NCBI GenBank assembly: GCA_973895155.1
Contig: OZ316894.1
Coordinates: 5,146,001 to 5,210,000, forward strand
DNA: 64,000 bases
Source: Marsupella aquatica
Lineage: Eukaryota > Marchantiophyta
Direction: 5' to 3'
Below the pieces are notes generated by a model. It saw only the letters and a list, made by a program, of their open reading frames with translations, was not told the origin of the DNA and did not search any database. Position numbers and translations under genes: made by a program. Positions 45,896 to 56,486 of this stretch are shown here, piece by piece. Every line of letters begins with the position of its first letter. The stretch's first letter is position 1.

Positions 45896-46511
45896 GGACA
45901 CTGCTGAAAGTGTCAAAAATGCAGGGGACGCTTCTCAAAGCGTCGAGGTTTGAGCGGACGCTTTGCAAAGCGTCGGTGTTTGCGGTAAAACTAATAAACA
46001 GTGATATTAATCTAATTTTAACTTCTAAACTAAGAGGCGGAAGGAGTTGAAACTTTTCTAGGGTACTCTACTACATATAGTCTATATGCTGGCAAAGTTT
46101 CAGACTTTTCTGAGATCACTAAGTGTCTCAAATAAATCGGTAAAAGTGGCGCGGTGTTATAAAAGTGCGAAAACTGAAAAATTTTCTAAGTGTCGGGAAC
46201 ATAGTGGACGCTTTAGAAAGCGTCCAAACCTACAAAGGACTTTTATGGACGCTTCAGAAAGCGTCGGCTGAATTTCGAGGTTTGGTCGTAGCGTCCGTCT
46301 TCTGGGCTCCGGGCGGGACGCTTCAGTGGGCGTCACAGTGTCGAGGTCACCTTCGGGGTAGCAGACGCTTCTGTGGGCGTCGCTCCTCATGTGGATTGCA
46401 GAGCGTCGGAGTACAACTGGTTGGGTGGTGGACGCTTCAGAAAGCGTCGTGGTCTTTGGGTGGACGCTTTTCAAAGCGTCCAAAAATACAAGGGACGCTT
46501 TACAAAGCGTC
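45896..46511. repeat. Array of ten short palindromes, GGACGCTT-N-AAGCGTC type
   Basis: Units of about 19 bp start at 45,896, 45,926, 45,956, 46,206, 46,248, 46,316, 46,363, 46,430, 46,462 and 46,493. GACGCTTTGCAAAGCGTC (45,957) is a perfect 18-bp palindrome. Others keep the arms GACGCTT/AAGCGTC with a 2-5 bp variable centre. In two, the right arm is changed to GGGCGTC with left arm GACGCTT. Spacing is irregular. A diverged spacer (45,978-46,170 and 46,525-46,690: CTAATTTTAACTT, GAGACTTTTCTGA) is partly repeated. Confidence 0.85.
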
Positions 46512-47072
46512 GGCGAAGTCGCGGCTATGCAAAAAACAGCAAAACTAAATTAATTCTAACTTTCAAACCACATGTCGGTTTGAGATGAAACTTGCAGGGA
46601 TGATTCTACTACGCAACTACTACCTCCTGAAAAAGTATGAGACTTTTCTGACCATGATAGCTATTTAACTAAAATAGCAGAGATCGGCTGATTGTGATAA
46701 TTGTATACAGAGCTCATTCTTGTTGAAAAAGTGTTTTGGAGGCCGGTTCTTGAATCTTCTAGTCTGCATTGCTTCTCCAATGATGTCCAGTCTTCTTTCT
46801 TGGTAGCATGTAAAGAACAAGGATTTATATTGGCGATCCTTGTCCAATACAATAGCCTCCGATGAAGCATAACATTAGGTTAAGTGTTCAGTTGATCTAA
46901 ATTGCTATAAAAGGTAACTAGATTGTACCTTGAGTTAGAAAAAGTTTAAAATTTATAAAATTTCCATCATTTCTAACTAATGTACAGCATTACATACATT
47001 TGTCCAGCTTGATATTGTGATGTTATTTGGTAATAACCCCTAACTTGCAAATTATACATCTTTGTAGGGGCA
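46512..47072. other. Spacer before a transposase-like gene
   Basis: It holds the second diverged copy of the array spacer. From 46,860 it is AT-rich, leader-like DNA. No gene was found. Confidence 0.4.
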
Positions 47073-47683
47073 ATGTCTTCATCTTCTGAGATCTCCACCA
47101 CAGATTCTTCCTCCTCCGATGAAGATATACCACCTCCTCCTCAACCTCACACGACTGCACCTCCTCCTCGTGGTCCACCCCGTCAGCTTTGCCAATGTGC
47201 CAAATGCGTGGGTCAGGTTTCCCAAAAGTCCTATATATGCACCCAGCATATTGAGAGATATGGACGTTACGGACGTCATACAACAGGGGCTTCCTCATCC
47301 CATGTGGTAAGTGTTTACGCCTTAGTTTCTACCCTATTTCCACATCGCAATGGTGAAGGTTTTTAATTTCACACCTCTTGTTGTTTGTTTTGGTTTGGGT
47401 GGAATAGGTATCTAGTAGGCCTAGACCTGCGGCATCAGCACCTTATGTCCCATCACAAGGTGTTCTAGATGCTATAGGCAATGCATTCCCACAAGCCTTG
47501 GGTCTAGCAACAGCCCCCTCCAGTCCTAGGGCAGTTGGGGGTGAGCCTGTTGTCCCAAGAGGGAGAAAGCGTTCCAAGAGACGGCCCCGAGGGGATACTG
47601 ATTTGTACAAGGCAGTGGTTACCGGTAGGTGGGGTGATTGTGAGTTTACTGGCAGATGTGTTCCTATCATCAAGGACTCGGAT
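47073..47683 (+). pseudogene. N-terminus of a CACTA-like transposase, cut by E1
   Basis: Exon 1 is 47,073-47,309: Ser/Asp-rich start, polyproline, then a Cys motif (CQCAKCVGQ) followed by SYICTQHIERYGRYG. This C-x-C-x2-C ... H pattern precedes Transposase_21-type domains in many plant elements. Its donor GTAAGT follows SSHV. Exon 2 starts near 47,408 after GGAATAG and encodes GRKRSKRRPRGD, a likely nuclear signal, and VTGRWGDCEFTGRCVP. It is interrupted at 47,684 by E1. The catalytic domain is not in the window. The palindrome array 0.6 kb upstream may belong to the same element. Confidence 0.45.
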
Positions 47684-50600
47684 TGTGATGCCTAGACAGG
47701 AATCACTCGGCCAGTTAAGTGGGTAAAGCAGGAAGGCACCCTAGGAACACCTTAGTATAGGGACAAAACAAGGAAAATATAAACCATTAGGGGCAACCAT
47801 GGAACCCGGGCCGAGGCCGGAGGTAAGGACGCTGAGGGTGAAAAATCAATTAGGGTTAGGGCGCATTAAGTGTCGGCGGCTAGGAAGGATCAACGGGAAG
47901 AAGGACCGGCAGAAGAGAGGGGTAAGGAGCGCTTGCAGGAGATGGTGGCTCATTTGCGAGCACGAACTAGGCAGACGACTACGGGAGGCCAACTACTGTC
48001 AGCTGCTTAGGCAAGCACTCGGGGAGAGAGTAGATACCGATGATCGACCTAAGGAGGGTATGAGCAACGTCAATCAAGCGGCACATTTCTGGGGATGCCT
48101 GTTCGAACGGGCAACTGAGTACATCAAGACTTACGAGGACGAGGAATCAGAAAGGGCAGCTCGAGAATGGCAGGAGCTCGCTCGATTGTGGGAGCTGTAG
48201 AAGACGGCTTTCTTAGAAGGCGAACTCATCAAGGACGAGTTCCTGTGGACGCCTACTTCCAATCAACTCGACGATCTTCTGTTTTGCAAAGACAACGTCG
48301 TCGGCATCCGAGAGGCCATCAAGAACTGCAACGACATACACTGGGAATTAAAGGGTAGCACGGAAAGGTGGACCCAGGCAACGGTGCTAGGAGAAACCTC
48401 CACGGCAGCAGAGATGAAGAGGAAGGGAGCCATCAACGATGAAGCCACCCCGGCAAAAAGAACGAGGTCGGCGGCACCAAAGAAGCCAGCCGAGCAGCAG
48501 AGCAGGAGGCAGGGAGAAGCCGAAGAGGAGGAGGTTGATCCCATCAAGGCCATTCCAACCAGGGATGACACCTGGAAGGGCTGGGCGGCAACCCTACCGG
48601 TGGAGGTGCAACTACATTTTGCACGGGAGGAGGATGCATGCTTCACGGCCATGCAGACCAAGAAGTACCAAGGCTTCATGGCCGGATCCGGCTTAGAGGC
48701 CTTTGTAAGATTACCATGGCTGAAGCCGGAGGTACCGGAGTCAGACCTATTAGAATTCGTGGGGTCATGGGAACCCGAGACCAATTGCACGAGGATATAT
48801 GGGAAGGATTTCTATCTTACTCCCAAGGTAATTGCCGAAGTGTTTAGCTTGCCGATAGGCAATAAGACCAAAGTTGATACCAGGAAGACCTTGCCTGACA
48901 AGGAGTTCCGGTCGTTCCCCGGGCCATCAACGAAGAATGGCTTCTTCCGGAACACCTGCACCAACCCGCACATAGGAGAGATGATCGACTTCTTGCGGGT
49001 GACCATGCATTGTAACTTGCCAAGGGCAGAGATCGGCAAGGCACAGGTCTATCTGGCAGAAAGGCCAGACCCAAGCCGGGACTACAACGGGTACCTCCTC
49101 AACCAATTGAAGAAGCTCTTAAAGGAGGAGCAACAGGTAATCGGCATGGGGAGCGTATCGCGGCTTGGCTATCACATGCCGCTGTTGTGCCGGTATGCCA
49201 GAGGTCAGACTTTTGCCCCGGTACTTCCCCTGCAGGTAAGGGCACCCGAGGAAGCTCCAACGCCGAGGCCGTTGGCTGAGAAGCCTCAACCACCTGTTAG
49301 CCCTACGATCGAGCAGGTGTTTAGGCCCAGGAAGGAGGACTTGCCGATGCAACAACCAGGCATGCAGAGTCTGCTGAAACTACTGGAGAACGAAAAGAAA
49401 TCGGCATCGGCAACAACAACAGCAACGACAACAATGCAGGACACTACTACAGAGGTAGGCCTACACCGGCTCACAAGAGAAAACCCCTTTGCTGGAGACA
49501 AGAAGAGAATCAGGCCGGAATCCAAGCCTGGTGTTCGAATGTATGTGGGAATCTCAAGCTCCGAATCTGAGGCAGAATTGCCTGAAGCTCCTACCGACGA
49601 AGAGGAGAGGGAGAAGCCGGACGGCCAAGAAGTAGAGGAGGCAGTGGAGGACTGCAGCCATGATAATTCCGGCTATGGGTCGGACCATCACGTCCCAGGA
49701 GTAAGGACCTGTGGCCGGTTTGTCCCCACACTTCCAAGGGTAGTGCGAGGGGACCCCAACCAGCAGAGTAGCCCTGAGTCTCCCCCACCAGATGTTGCTC
49801 CCCCGAGCTTCGACAGCATAAAACAGACGGTGCAGGAATTTCAGGAGCGAATCAAGCAGGAAGAGGAGGCAGCCCTGGCTAGGGAAAAGGATTTACCAGG
49901 AGGAGATTGGCCGGAGGACATCAGGCGGCTAGCCAAAAAAGGAAGCAAACCTCTAGCCACGATTGAAGAGATCCGCAAGACGGCTTGGGAGCAGAGGCCG
50001 CGATGGGCGATGCCGATTACTTCTACTTACTCCACCTACGCTAAGAATAGAGCCATGGAGTATGGTGAGATGTGTGGGGAACTTGCGCTCGGCATCTTTG
50101 GAGAGGAGTTGGACGTAGGACCCTTTTTCCATAGGGAGCAGTTGGAGAAGCACCAATTAGAAGAAGCGGTGGCTTTAGAGAGAAGCAAGAAGGACGAGGT
50201 CATTCGGCGGCTTAGGAGGATGGAAGCCGAGATTGAAGATCTAAGGGCGGCCAAGAAAGCCCAAGATGAACTGCGGATTAAACGACATGAGCTGAACATC
50301 ATGCAGGGGCAGTTGGACACCGCGCAGGCTGATAATCAGAATATCAAGGATAAACTGACTCAGATGCAGGGAGAGTTGGCCGACACAATCAAAGAGAGGG
50401 AGAAGTGGAAGCAAGAGCTGAAGAATACAGAGGAGGCCCACATAACAACCAACAGCCGGGCCATGGCGGAGACCCAAAGAAAGGAATGGGCGTTGAAGGG
50501 GGAGCTCAAGAAAATCCGCAGAGCCCTTGAGCAGAAGGAGGCCGAGTTAGGGAAATCCTATCAAGGGATTATGGCGCTGCAGCAGGAGCTTGCGTCCCTG

Positions 50601-52346
50601 ACGGCCAGCTTCAAGGCCGACCTAAGGGAGAAGGACGAGATGCTCGAACAGACTTACGCCAAGATGAACCAGATGGAGTCTGTCATCATTGCAGAGCTCG
50701 ACAAGGAGCTAAGAGCAACCCAGGAGGAGAGGACTACCTTGAAACAAGAACGGGAGGAAGCCCAGAAGGAACTAGAGGAGGCACGCAAGGACCTGGATGA
50801 GACCCAGGAGGAGTTGGAGGAAATCACGAGGAAGATGGAGAACCTCCAGCGGCGGGCCGACAACCAAACGGAGCGGCTGAAGAAACAAGCCGCAGTATTT
50901 AAGTGCTTGTCTTCATCAGGCCCAACTCCAATTGGGGCAACCAAGTTACCAGGAGTGGTACTGGCCGAAGAAAAAGCCGCGCCACCTGCACCAGTGCCGG
51001 AAGTAAGTGGGAAGGGGAAGGGACCAGCTGCCGAACCAGAAAAGAAGAAGAAGCAGAAACCTTCAGGGTCAAGGAGTAATCCGACTCCACAAGCCGTGGT
51101 GACCAAGGAGGTAGAACCAGCACCATCCTCCGACATGAATACGGCAATAGATCCCGCTATCATCACAGGTGGGGGTGGTGCGGCCCAAGCCGAACTACTC
51201 AGTAATGAGGCCGGTATCCCAGATCCGCCTCTTGAGCAGGCCGGGGAGACCCAAGCCGTGGCTGAGGCCGTAACCGGTTCCCGAGCCGATGCCGACGCCG
51301 ATGGTGGACCCAGTCAGGCCGATGGAGAGTTGACTCAGTCAAGGGCAGGTAATCTGTCAGAGAATGAACCTACGGCAGTGGCTGAGGAGGAAGCGTTGTG
51401 GGCGTCCATTAAGGATCCACCACCGGTGTTGTGACGGTGCAAGGGCGTCGTTCCTTTTAGGGAGGGCGGACGTGGAGGGAGGAGGCGTGAGTGGGCAGGG
51501 CGGGCGCTGATCTCCAAGTTTAGGATTAGGATCAGGACCAGGAGCGGCCCTGACACTTAGCTTAGTGGGATTGCGGTTCCACTGGTAGGAGCAACACTTG
51601 TGCTCCTGCCTTGCTGTACATAGGTAGATTCGGGCAAGTAGATTACTGTTAAGTAGATTAGGCTTACGATGCAAAGAATGGCGGATCCACTACCAGGATA
51701 AGTACCTGGGCAGCGGGGAGCTCAGGGCCTCTTCTTTAGCAAGTTTTTAGTTTGCACCAGCCGGGCTGGGATCAAGTAGTACGAGAAGCTCTCGGTTAGT
51801 CATACAGTGACCCTTGTGTATATTCATGTTTCCTCATGCCTAAGAGCTGAATAGAGTTGGCCTCACGGCTTAGTTCGCAGAACTTGTGTATGAGATGTAC
51901 TGTTTGTATGGCAAGTGCATGGTATGACTCAATCAGAATGAGTCATTTTGCTATTTGTGTGTCGCATTAACTTTTGTGAAGAGTGCCCACATCAACCAAA
52001 AGGAAGGAAAGTAAGCAAGGGAGTGAGAGTTGGATGTGTCGAGCTGAGAGAGGTCTTAGCGGCTTAACCAAGCCTATTGGGGATCATTCCGGCGGTGGAA
52101 TCCAAACATACCTAACAAGACAGAGGGGAAGACAGGGGAAGGCCTAGATTAGGCCGGCTACGTATCTCATGACCCGATGAAGGATCTGTCCAGTATATGT
52201 GTGTAAAATGTTAATAGTAGTAGTAGAAGGTTAGCAGCGTCCCATGCCGCTAAGCCGCGGAAACGGCCTCGCCAAGCGCGAAACCTGCGGGAATCGGCTT
52301 GAGCTGGGGGGTTTCTTGGGTTTAGGGAGCCATGGGACGCACCACA
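47684..52346 (+). mobile_element. Gag-like element E1, TG...CA ends, mismatched flanks
   Basis: It starts TGTGATGCCTAGACAGG and ends GGGACGCACCACA, collinear with E2. The left flank is CGGAT and the right flank CGCCC, so no target duplication is present. No LTR is seen: the first 370 bp do not recur in the last 900 bp. The first bases (TGTGATGC) and the reverse complement of the last (TGTGGTGC) match at 7 of 8. It carries one large gag-like gene and a 0.9 kb 3' region (51,435-52,346) without a gene. Confidence 0.7.
48060..51434 (+). pseudogene. Gag-like mobile-domain/coiled-coil protein of E1 (one internal TAG)
   Basis: The frame starts at ATG 48,060 (MSNVNQAAHFWGCLF). It has one TAG at 48,198-48,200, where E2 has CAG, then stays open from 48,384 to TGA 51,432-51,434. 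Total length is about 1,124 codons. The order is an N-terminal helical part, a basic linker (KRTRSAAPKKPAE), then a plant-mobile-domain-like core (GLEAFVRLPWLKPEV, FYLTPKVIAEVFSLPIGNK, SVSRLGYHMPLLCRYA). A polar Pro-rich segment, a coiled coil of about 300 residues (50,100-50,900), KKKKQKPSGS and an acidic tail follow. No zinc knuckle, protease or RT is present. ATG at 48,384 could give a shorter product of 1,016 residues. Confidence 0.6.
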
Positions 52347-53259
52347 CGCCCCGTTTTGGGGGATTTAATTTCCCACCCGGCAGCCTCACTCACCGCCAGC
52401 CCCACTCGCGGCTCACGAGAGGGTTTAATACCCCCCCACTTTACTCGCCCCTCTCTTTGGGGCCTGGCTCCTGGTACGCCTTCCGTAGCGCTCCCCCTGG
52501 TATGGGGAATTAAATTCCCCCCCCTCCCTTTACTCCACTCATGGGAGAGTTAATACCCTCCCGACTCCTTCCTCCTCCTTGGCTGCGGCCCGGCTGCCCT
52601 CGCCCCGGCTGCCCTGGCTCCGGCTCACCTTGGCTCGCCCCGGCTCCAGCTGACCTTAAAATGGCACGCGGCCCTATGCAGGTCGCGCACTCATTTTATT
52701 TTATTTTTGGGGGGGGGGGAATTTTAACCCCTCCGGCTCACCCCCGCTCGTGGTCTCACCTACGCCCTGGCCAAGCCTGCCACTCGCGGTGGCCCTTCAA
52801 ACGGGGGATTTAATTCCCCCCGTCCTCCTCCTGCACGCGGTCCTATGCAGGGCTCGCGGCAGCCTCCTCCGTGCCCAGCCCGGCTCATGCCCCCTTACTC
52901 CCGAGGTCACGCCCTCCGAAAAAACTTCCCCAGGGCTACGTCCACTGTCGGGGTCACCTTTACTCATGAAAAAAAACTTCCTTGCTCCCGGTCATGTTTT
53001 ATTTCTTCTTCCCATCAACCTTGCTATTGAGGTCTCTAAAAATGGCCATAAAATAATGGGGAGTCCCCCAAAGGCAGGGCCCTCCGCCCAACATATTTGC
53101 AGAACAATTAGGGGATAAAAATAAATACAGTTCTTCGGTCACAAGTGATAGAATTAACTTTTTTTTTTTTGAAAAAATGCTTATTTACAATGGTTATTTA
53201 CACTGCGCAACACTCCGCGACCATTATTCATGATTTTGAGTGACGGGGACCCCGTCACA
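52347..53259 (-). mobile_element. Inverted fragment of element RE, inserted in a copia gene
   Basis: The reverse complement of this segment reads TGTGACGGGGTCCCC... from 53,259 leftward, and matches the first about 900 bp of the element at 27,993. It ends in the GC-rich palindrome zone at 52,347, right against the E1 end. Six G-run/TTAA/C-run palindromes are present. On the right it abuts copia RT sequence at 53,260. Confidence 0.75.
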
Positions 53260-54686
53260 TTGTACAAGAAGAAGCAGGATGGCATTTACAAGGCACGCCT
53301 TGTGGCCAAAGGGTACACCCAAAAGGAGGGTTTGGACTACACAAAGATTTTCTCGTGACCAGTTGTCAAACTCGCCACTATCCGTGTTTTACTTGCGATT
53401 GTGGCATTCTATGATCTTGAGTTAGATCAGATGGATGTAATTACTGCTTTCCTCATGGATTGCTTGATGTGGAGATTTATATGACTCAACCTCCAGGATT
53501 TATAGACGAGAACACAAGACACTTGGTATGTAAGCTCTTGCGCTCGTTATACGGATTGAAGCAGAGTCCCAGACAATGGAATAAGCATTTTGATTCCTTC
53601 ATGTTATCTCAAGGGTTCACAAGGAGTGAACATGATTGCTGTATTTACATGAAGGAGGTGGAGAATTGCTCACGCTTTGGTTACATTGTGCTGGCACTAT
53701 ATGTGGATGACATGCTAATCCTGGCTGAGAATAAGCCTGATGTTGCCCATCTGAAAGCAATGTTGAGTAAGGAGTTTTCAATGAAGGACTTGGGTCAGGC
53801 CAAGAAGATTCTAGGGATGGAGATTCATCGTGACAGGGAGCAGAGACAATTATGGTTGTCTCAAAGGCAGTATTTGGAGAAGGTACTTGCCAAGTATGGA
53901 ATGGAGAATGCAAAACCAGTTGGTACTCCATTGGCTTCCCACTTTAAACTCTCAAAGAATGATTGCCCTTCTAGTGAGAGTGATAGACTGGCGATGAAAC
54001 ATGTTCCCTATGATAGTGTTGTGGGTAGTTTGATGTATGCGATGACATGCACTAGACCTGACATTGCCCACGTTGTTAGCATTTTGAGCAGATTTATGGC
54101 AAATCCTGGTAAGCTTCACTGGGAAGCAGTGAAGTGGGTTTTGTGGTATCTGAAAGGTACCTTAGATTGTGGGATCTTATTTGACGGTAAAATAGACTCT
54201 ACATTAGAGTTGGAAGGTTTTGTAGATTCAGATTATGCTGGTAACTTGGATAACAGAAAGTCTACTACAGGCTATGTGTTTATGCTGGGTGGAGGTTGTA
54301 TTAGCTGGAAGTCAGCAACTCAATCCTGTGTTGCATTGTCTACTACTGAGGCTGAGTACATGGCTGCCTGTGAGGCAACCAAGGAGCTGATCTGGCTACG
54401 GAGATTGGTGAGTGATCTGGGTCTTTCACCTGAAAGACCGGTGCTGCTGTGTGACAGTCAAAGTGCTTTGCATCTGGCTAAGAACCATGTGGTCCATGCC
54501 AGGACAAAGCATATTGATATTTGTTATCACTTCATCCGTGAGGTGATTGAGACGAAGCAGATGTTTCTAGAGAAAGGGGCTTCAGAGGAGAATGCAGCAG
54601 ACATGCTTACCAAAGTTTTACCTACCAGTAGCTTTAGTCATTGTGTGAATATTATTAATGTTAGGGCCAAACCGAAGACTATGTAG
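53260..54686 (+). pseudogene. Copia polyprotein, reverse transcriptase and RNase H
   Basis: It enters mid-gene with YKARLVAKGYTQKEGLDYTK. There is an in-frame TGA at 53,356 and a 1-bp deletion near 53,455, then an open frame to 54,686. RT motifs are YMTQPPGF, CKLLRSLYGLKQSPRQW and catalytic ALYVDDMLIL. RNase H motifs are FVDSDYAG, ALSTTEAEYMAA and LLCDSQSALHLAKN. The C-terminal HARTKHIDICYHFIREVI helix is typical of plant copia. The upstream part was displaced by the RE insertion and is not in the window. Confidence 0.9.
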
Positions 54687-54753
54687 ATATGATACTTAGT
54701 TACATATTGTATATCACCTAACTCATTGTGTGAACTGGAGTCAAGGTGGAGAT

Positions 54754-55047
54754 TGTTAGGAATTGACTCGAGTTCCCGGCTTAGTTAGTTTGGCCTTACT
54801 AGGGTTAGTTAACCCTGGATTACATTAGGATAAGATCCGCTTAGTTTAGGCCCACACATCTTGGCCCCCTTGGGGGGTATAGGTTGGAGGGAGAGCTTTC
54901 TCTCCCTCATTCTTCACATGTACTTCTCATGAGCTATGGATCCTTCAGGAGTTTCTCCATTGCACGGTGTCTTGTTGGTGTAGTGTGAGATTGAGTGCTT
55001 TCATGTTCCGCATTGCTGTCTAGTACATGAGCCGACGATTTCTTACA
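54754..55047 (+). mobile_element. Copia 3' LTR
   Basis: It follows the polypurine tract AAGGTGGAGAT. It starts TGTTAGGAATTGACTC and ends TTTCTTACA (294 bp). The next bases, GTTATGACACTC, are the R2-C sequence, which is continuous in R2-B at 25,783, so the element inserted there. The matching 5' LTR is not in the window. Confidence 0.8.
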
Positions 55048-56108
55048 GTTATGACACTCAATGTCATGTTAGTTGCATTGCTTGGTCTGGGAGTAAGGAC
55101 GAGTGGAAAGGTAGTTGAACACCTGAGTCGCAAGTATGACCTATTGATCACTCAACCTGGCAATTAAAGATTTGCTCTGGAGTTAAGCTATGAAGCTACA
55201 AAGTACTCTGTAGGTAATGTTTTGCGTGTTAAGTTGAAGTAACAGGTATGCCCTTTTGAGAGGTTTGGAAAATCCTCCCCATTTGTTGAGAAGAAATGAA
55301 CTGCCTCTAATATATCTTTTCAAGTTAGCAAAACCCTTGAAGGAGGGCTTGCTATGTGCATGGTTAACCAATTTCAGAGGAGAAGCAAAGTGAGATCTTA
55401 CCAGGGTAATTTCTAGGGTGTTTTTGTTGATTTGCCTAGGCAGTGAATGTTACCATGTGTCAAGGAGGAGATGCTAGAAAATTGATGTGTCCATCCAAGT
55501 ACCATTGTCAAACATTTTTGTCCGTCCCGCTTCCACTTCCAAAAAATGTTCTATTGATCTTTTTCATGGTTTCTTTCCTTTCTTTACGATCCTAGTGGAA
55601 ATTACTAATCTGCCCCCAAAACTAAACTAATTATCAGATTGCCCCCATTTCGTGTACTGGCTGGCTTAGCTTGACTATACTGACCCCAAGATTACTGGCA
55701 TGCCAATGGGTTGCACCCCACTTAAACGGCTGGAGGGGGTTAGCTTGGACAAATTATGTGCCTCAAACTATGAGCCTCCGTCCACTTGTCCCCAGACAAA
55801 ATACGTGGCATCTTGGGCTTGTCTAGTCTGGCTGAGCCAAACCACATACAAAATGGGGGATCCTGGTGATGCATTAGTTTTGGAGGCAGGTTATTAAATC
55901 TTCATATTTTCATTTGAGTTCAAACTCAATTACCTACTGTCTTCCGGGGTCATTCAAGGGGGCATTCTCTTCATATAGAAAGTCAGGACCTTCAATTTGA
56001 GTTTCAACAGTAAATATTGAAACATTTTTCTGTTGTAGGTCAAACTGACCTACCAACTTCCCCTGAACAGGTGGCCCAGGCGTTGTATTCGAATAGTGCA
56101 TGAGGGGG
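55048..56108. repeat. R2 family, copy C, left part
   Basis: Aligns with 25,783-26,860 of copy B with few differences. It is interrupted at 56,108 by E2 and resumes at 60,942. Confidence 0.8.
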
Positions 56109-56486
56109 TGTGATGCCTAGCCAGGAATCACTGGGCTAGTTTAAAGTAGAAAAGGGAAGTGTACCCTAGAAACACCTTAGTATAGTTACAAAAATGAGGA
56201 AAATATAAACAATTAAGGGTGACTATGGAACCCAAGCCGAGGCCGGAAGTAAGGATGCCAGGGGAGAGAACACGATTAGGGTTAGGGCACGCTAAGTGCC
56301 GGCGGCTAGGGGTCACCAACAGGAAAGAAAAGTCGAGGAGGAGAGGGGTAAGGACCGCTCGCGAGGAATTGTGGCTCATTTGCAGGCACGAATTGGGCAG
56401 ACGACTACGGGCGGGCAACTACTATCAACTGCTTAGGCAAGCACGTAGGGTGGGAGTAGATACCAGCTATCAAACTCGATTAGGGT

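Noticed and set aside
50654-51166. 170-codon minus-strand frame in E1 (and the one at 59,177-59,737 in E2)
   Set aside because: Antisense shadow of the coiled-coil coding region. Its Ser/Ala-rich content mirrors the Glu/Lys codons.
40511-55047. One large copia element from the 5' LTR to the 3' LTR
   Set aside because: The two LTRs share only the first bases and the DNA between them is made of unrelated elements.
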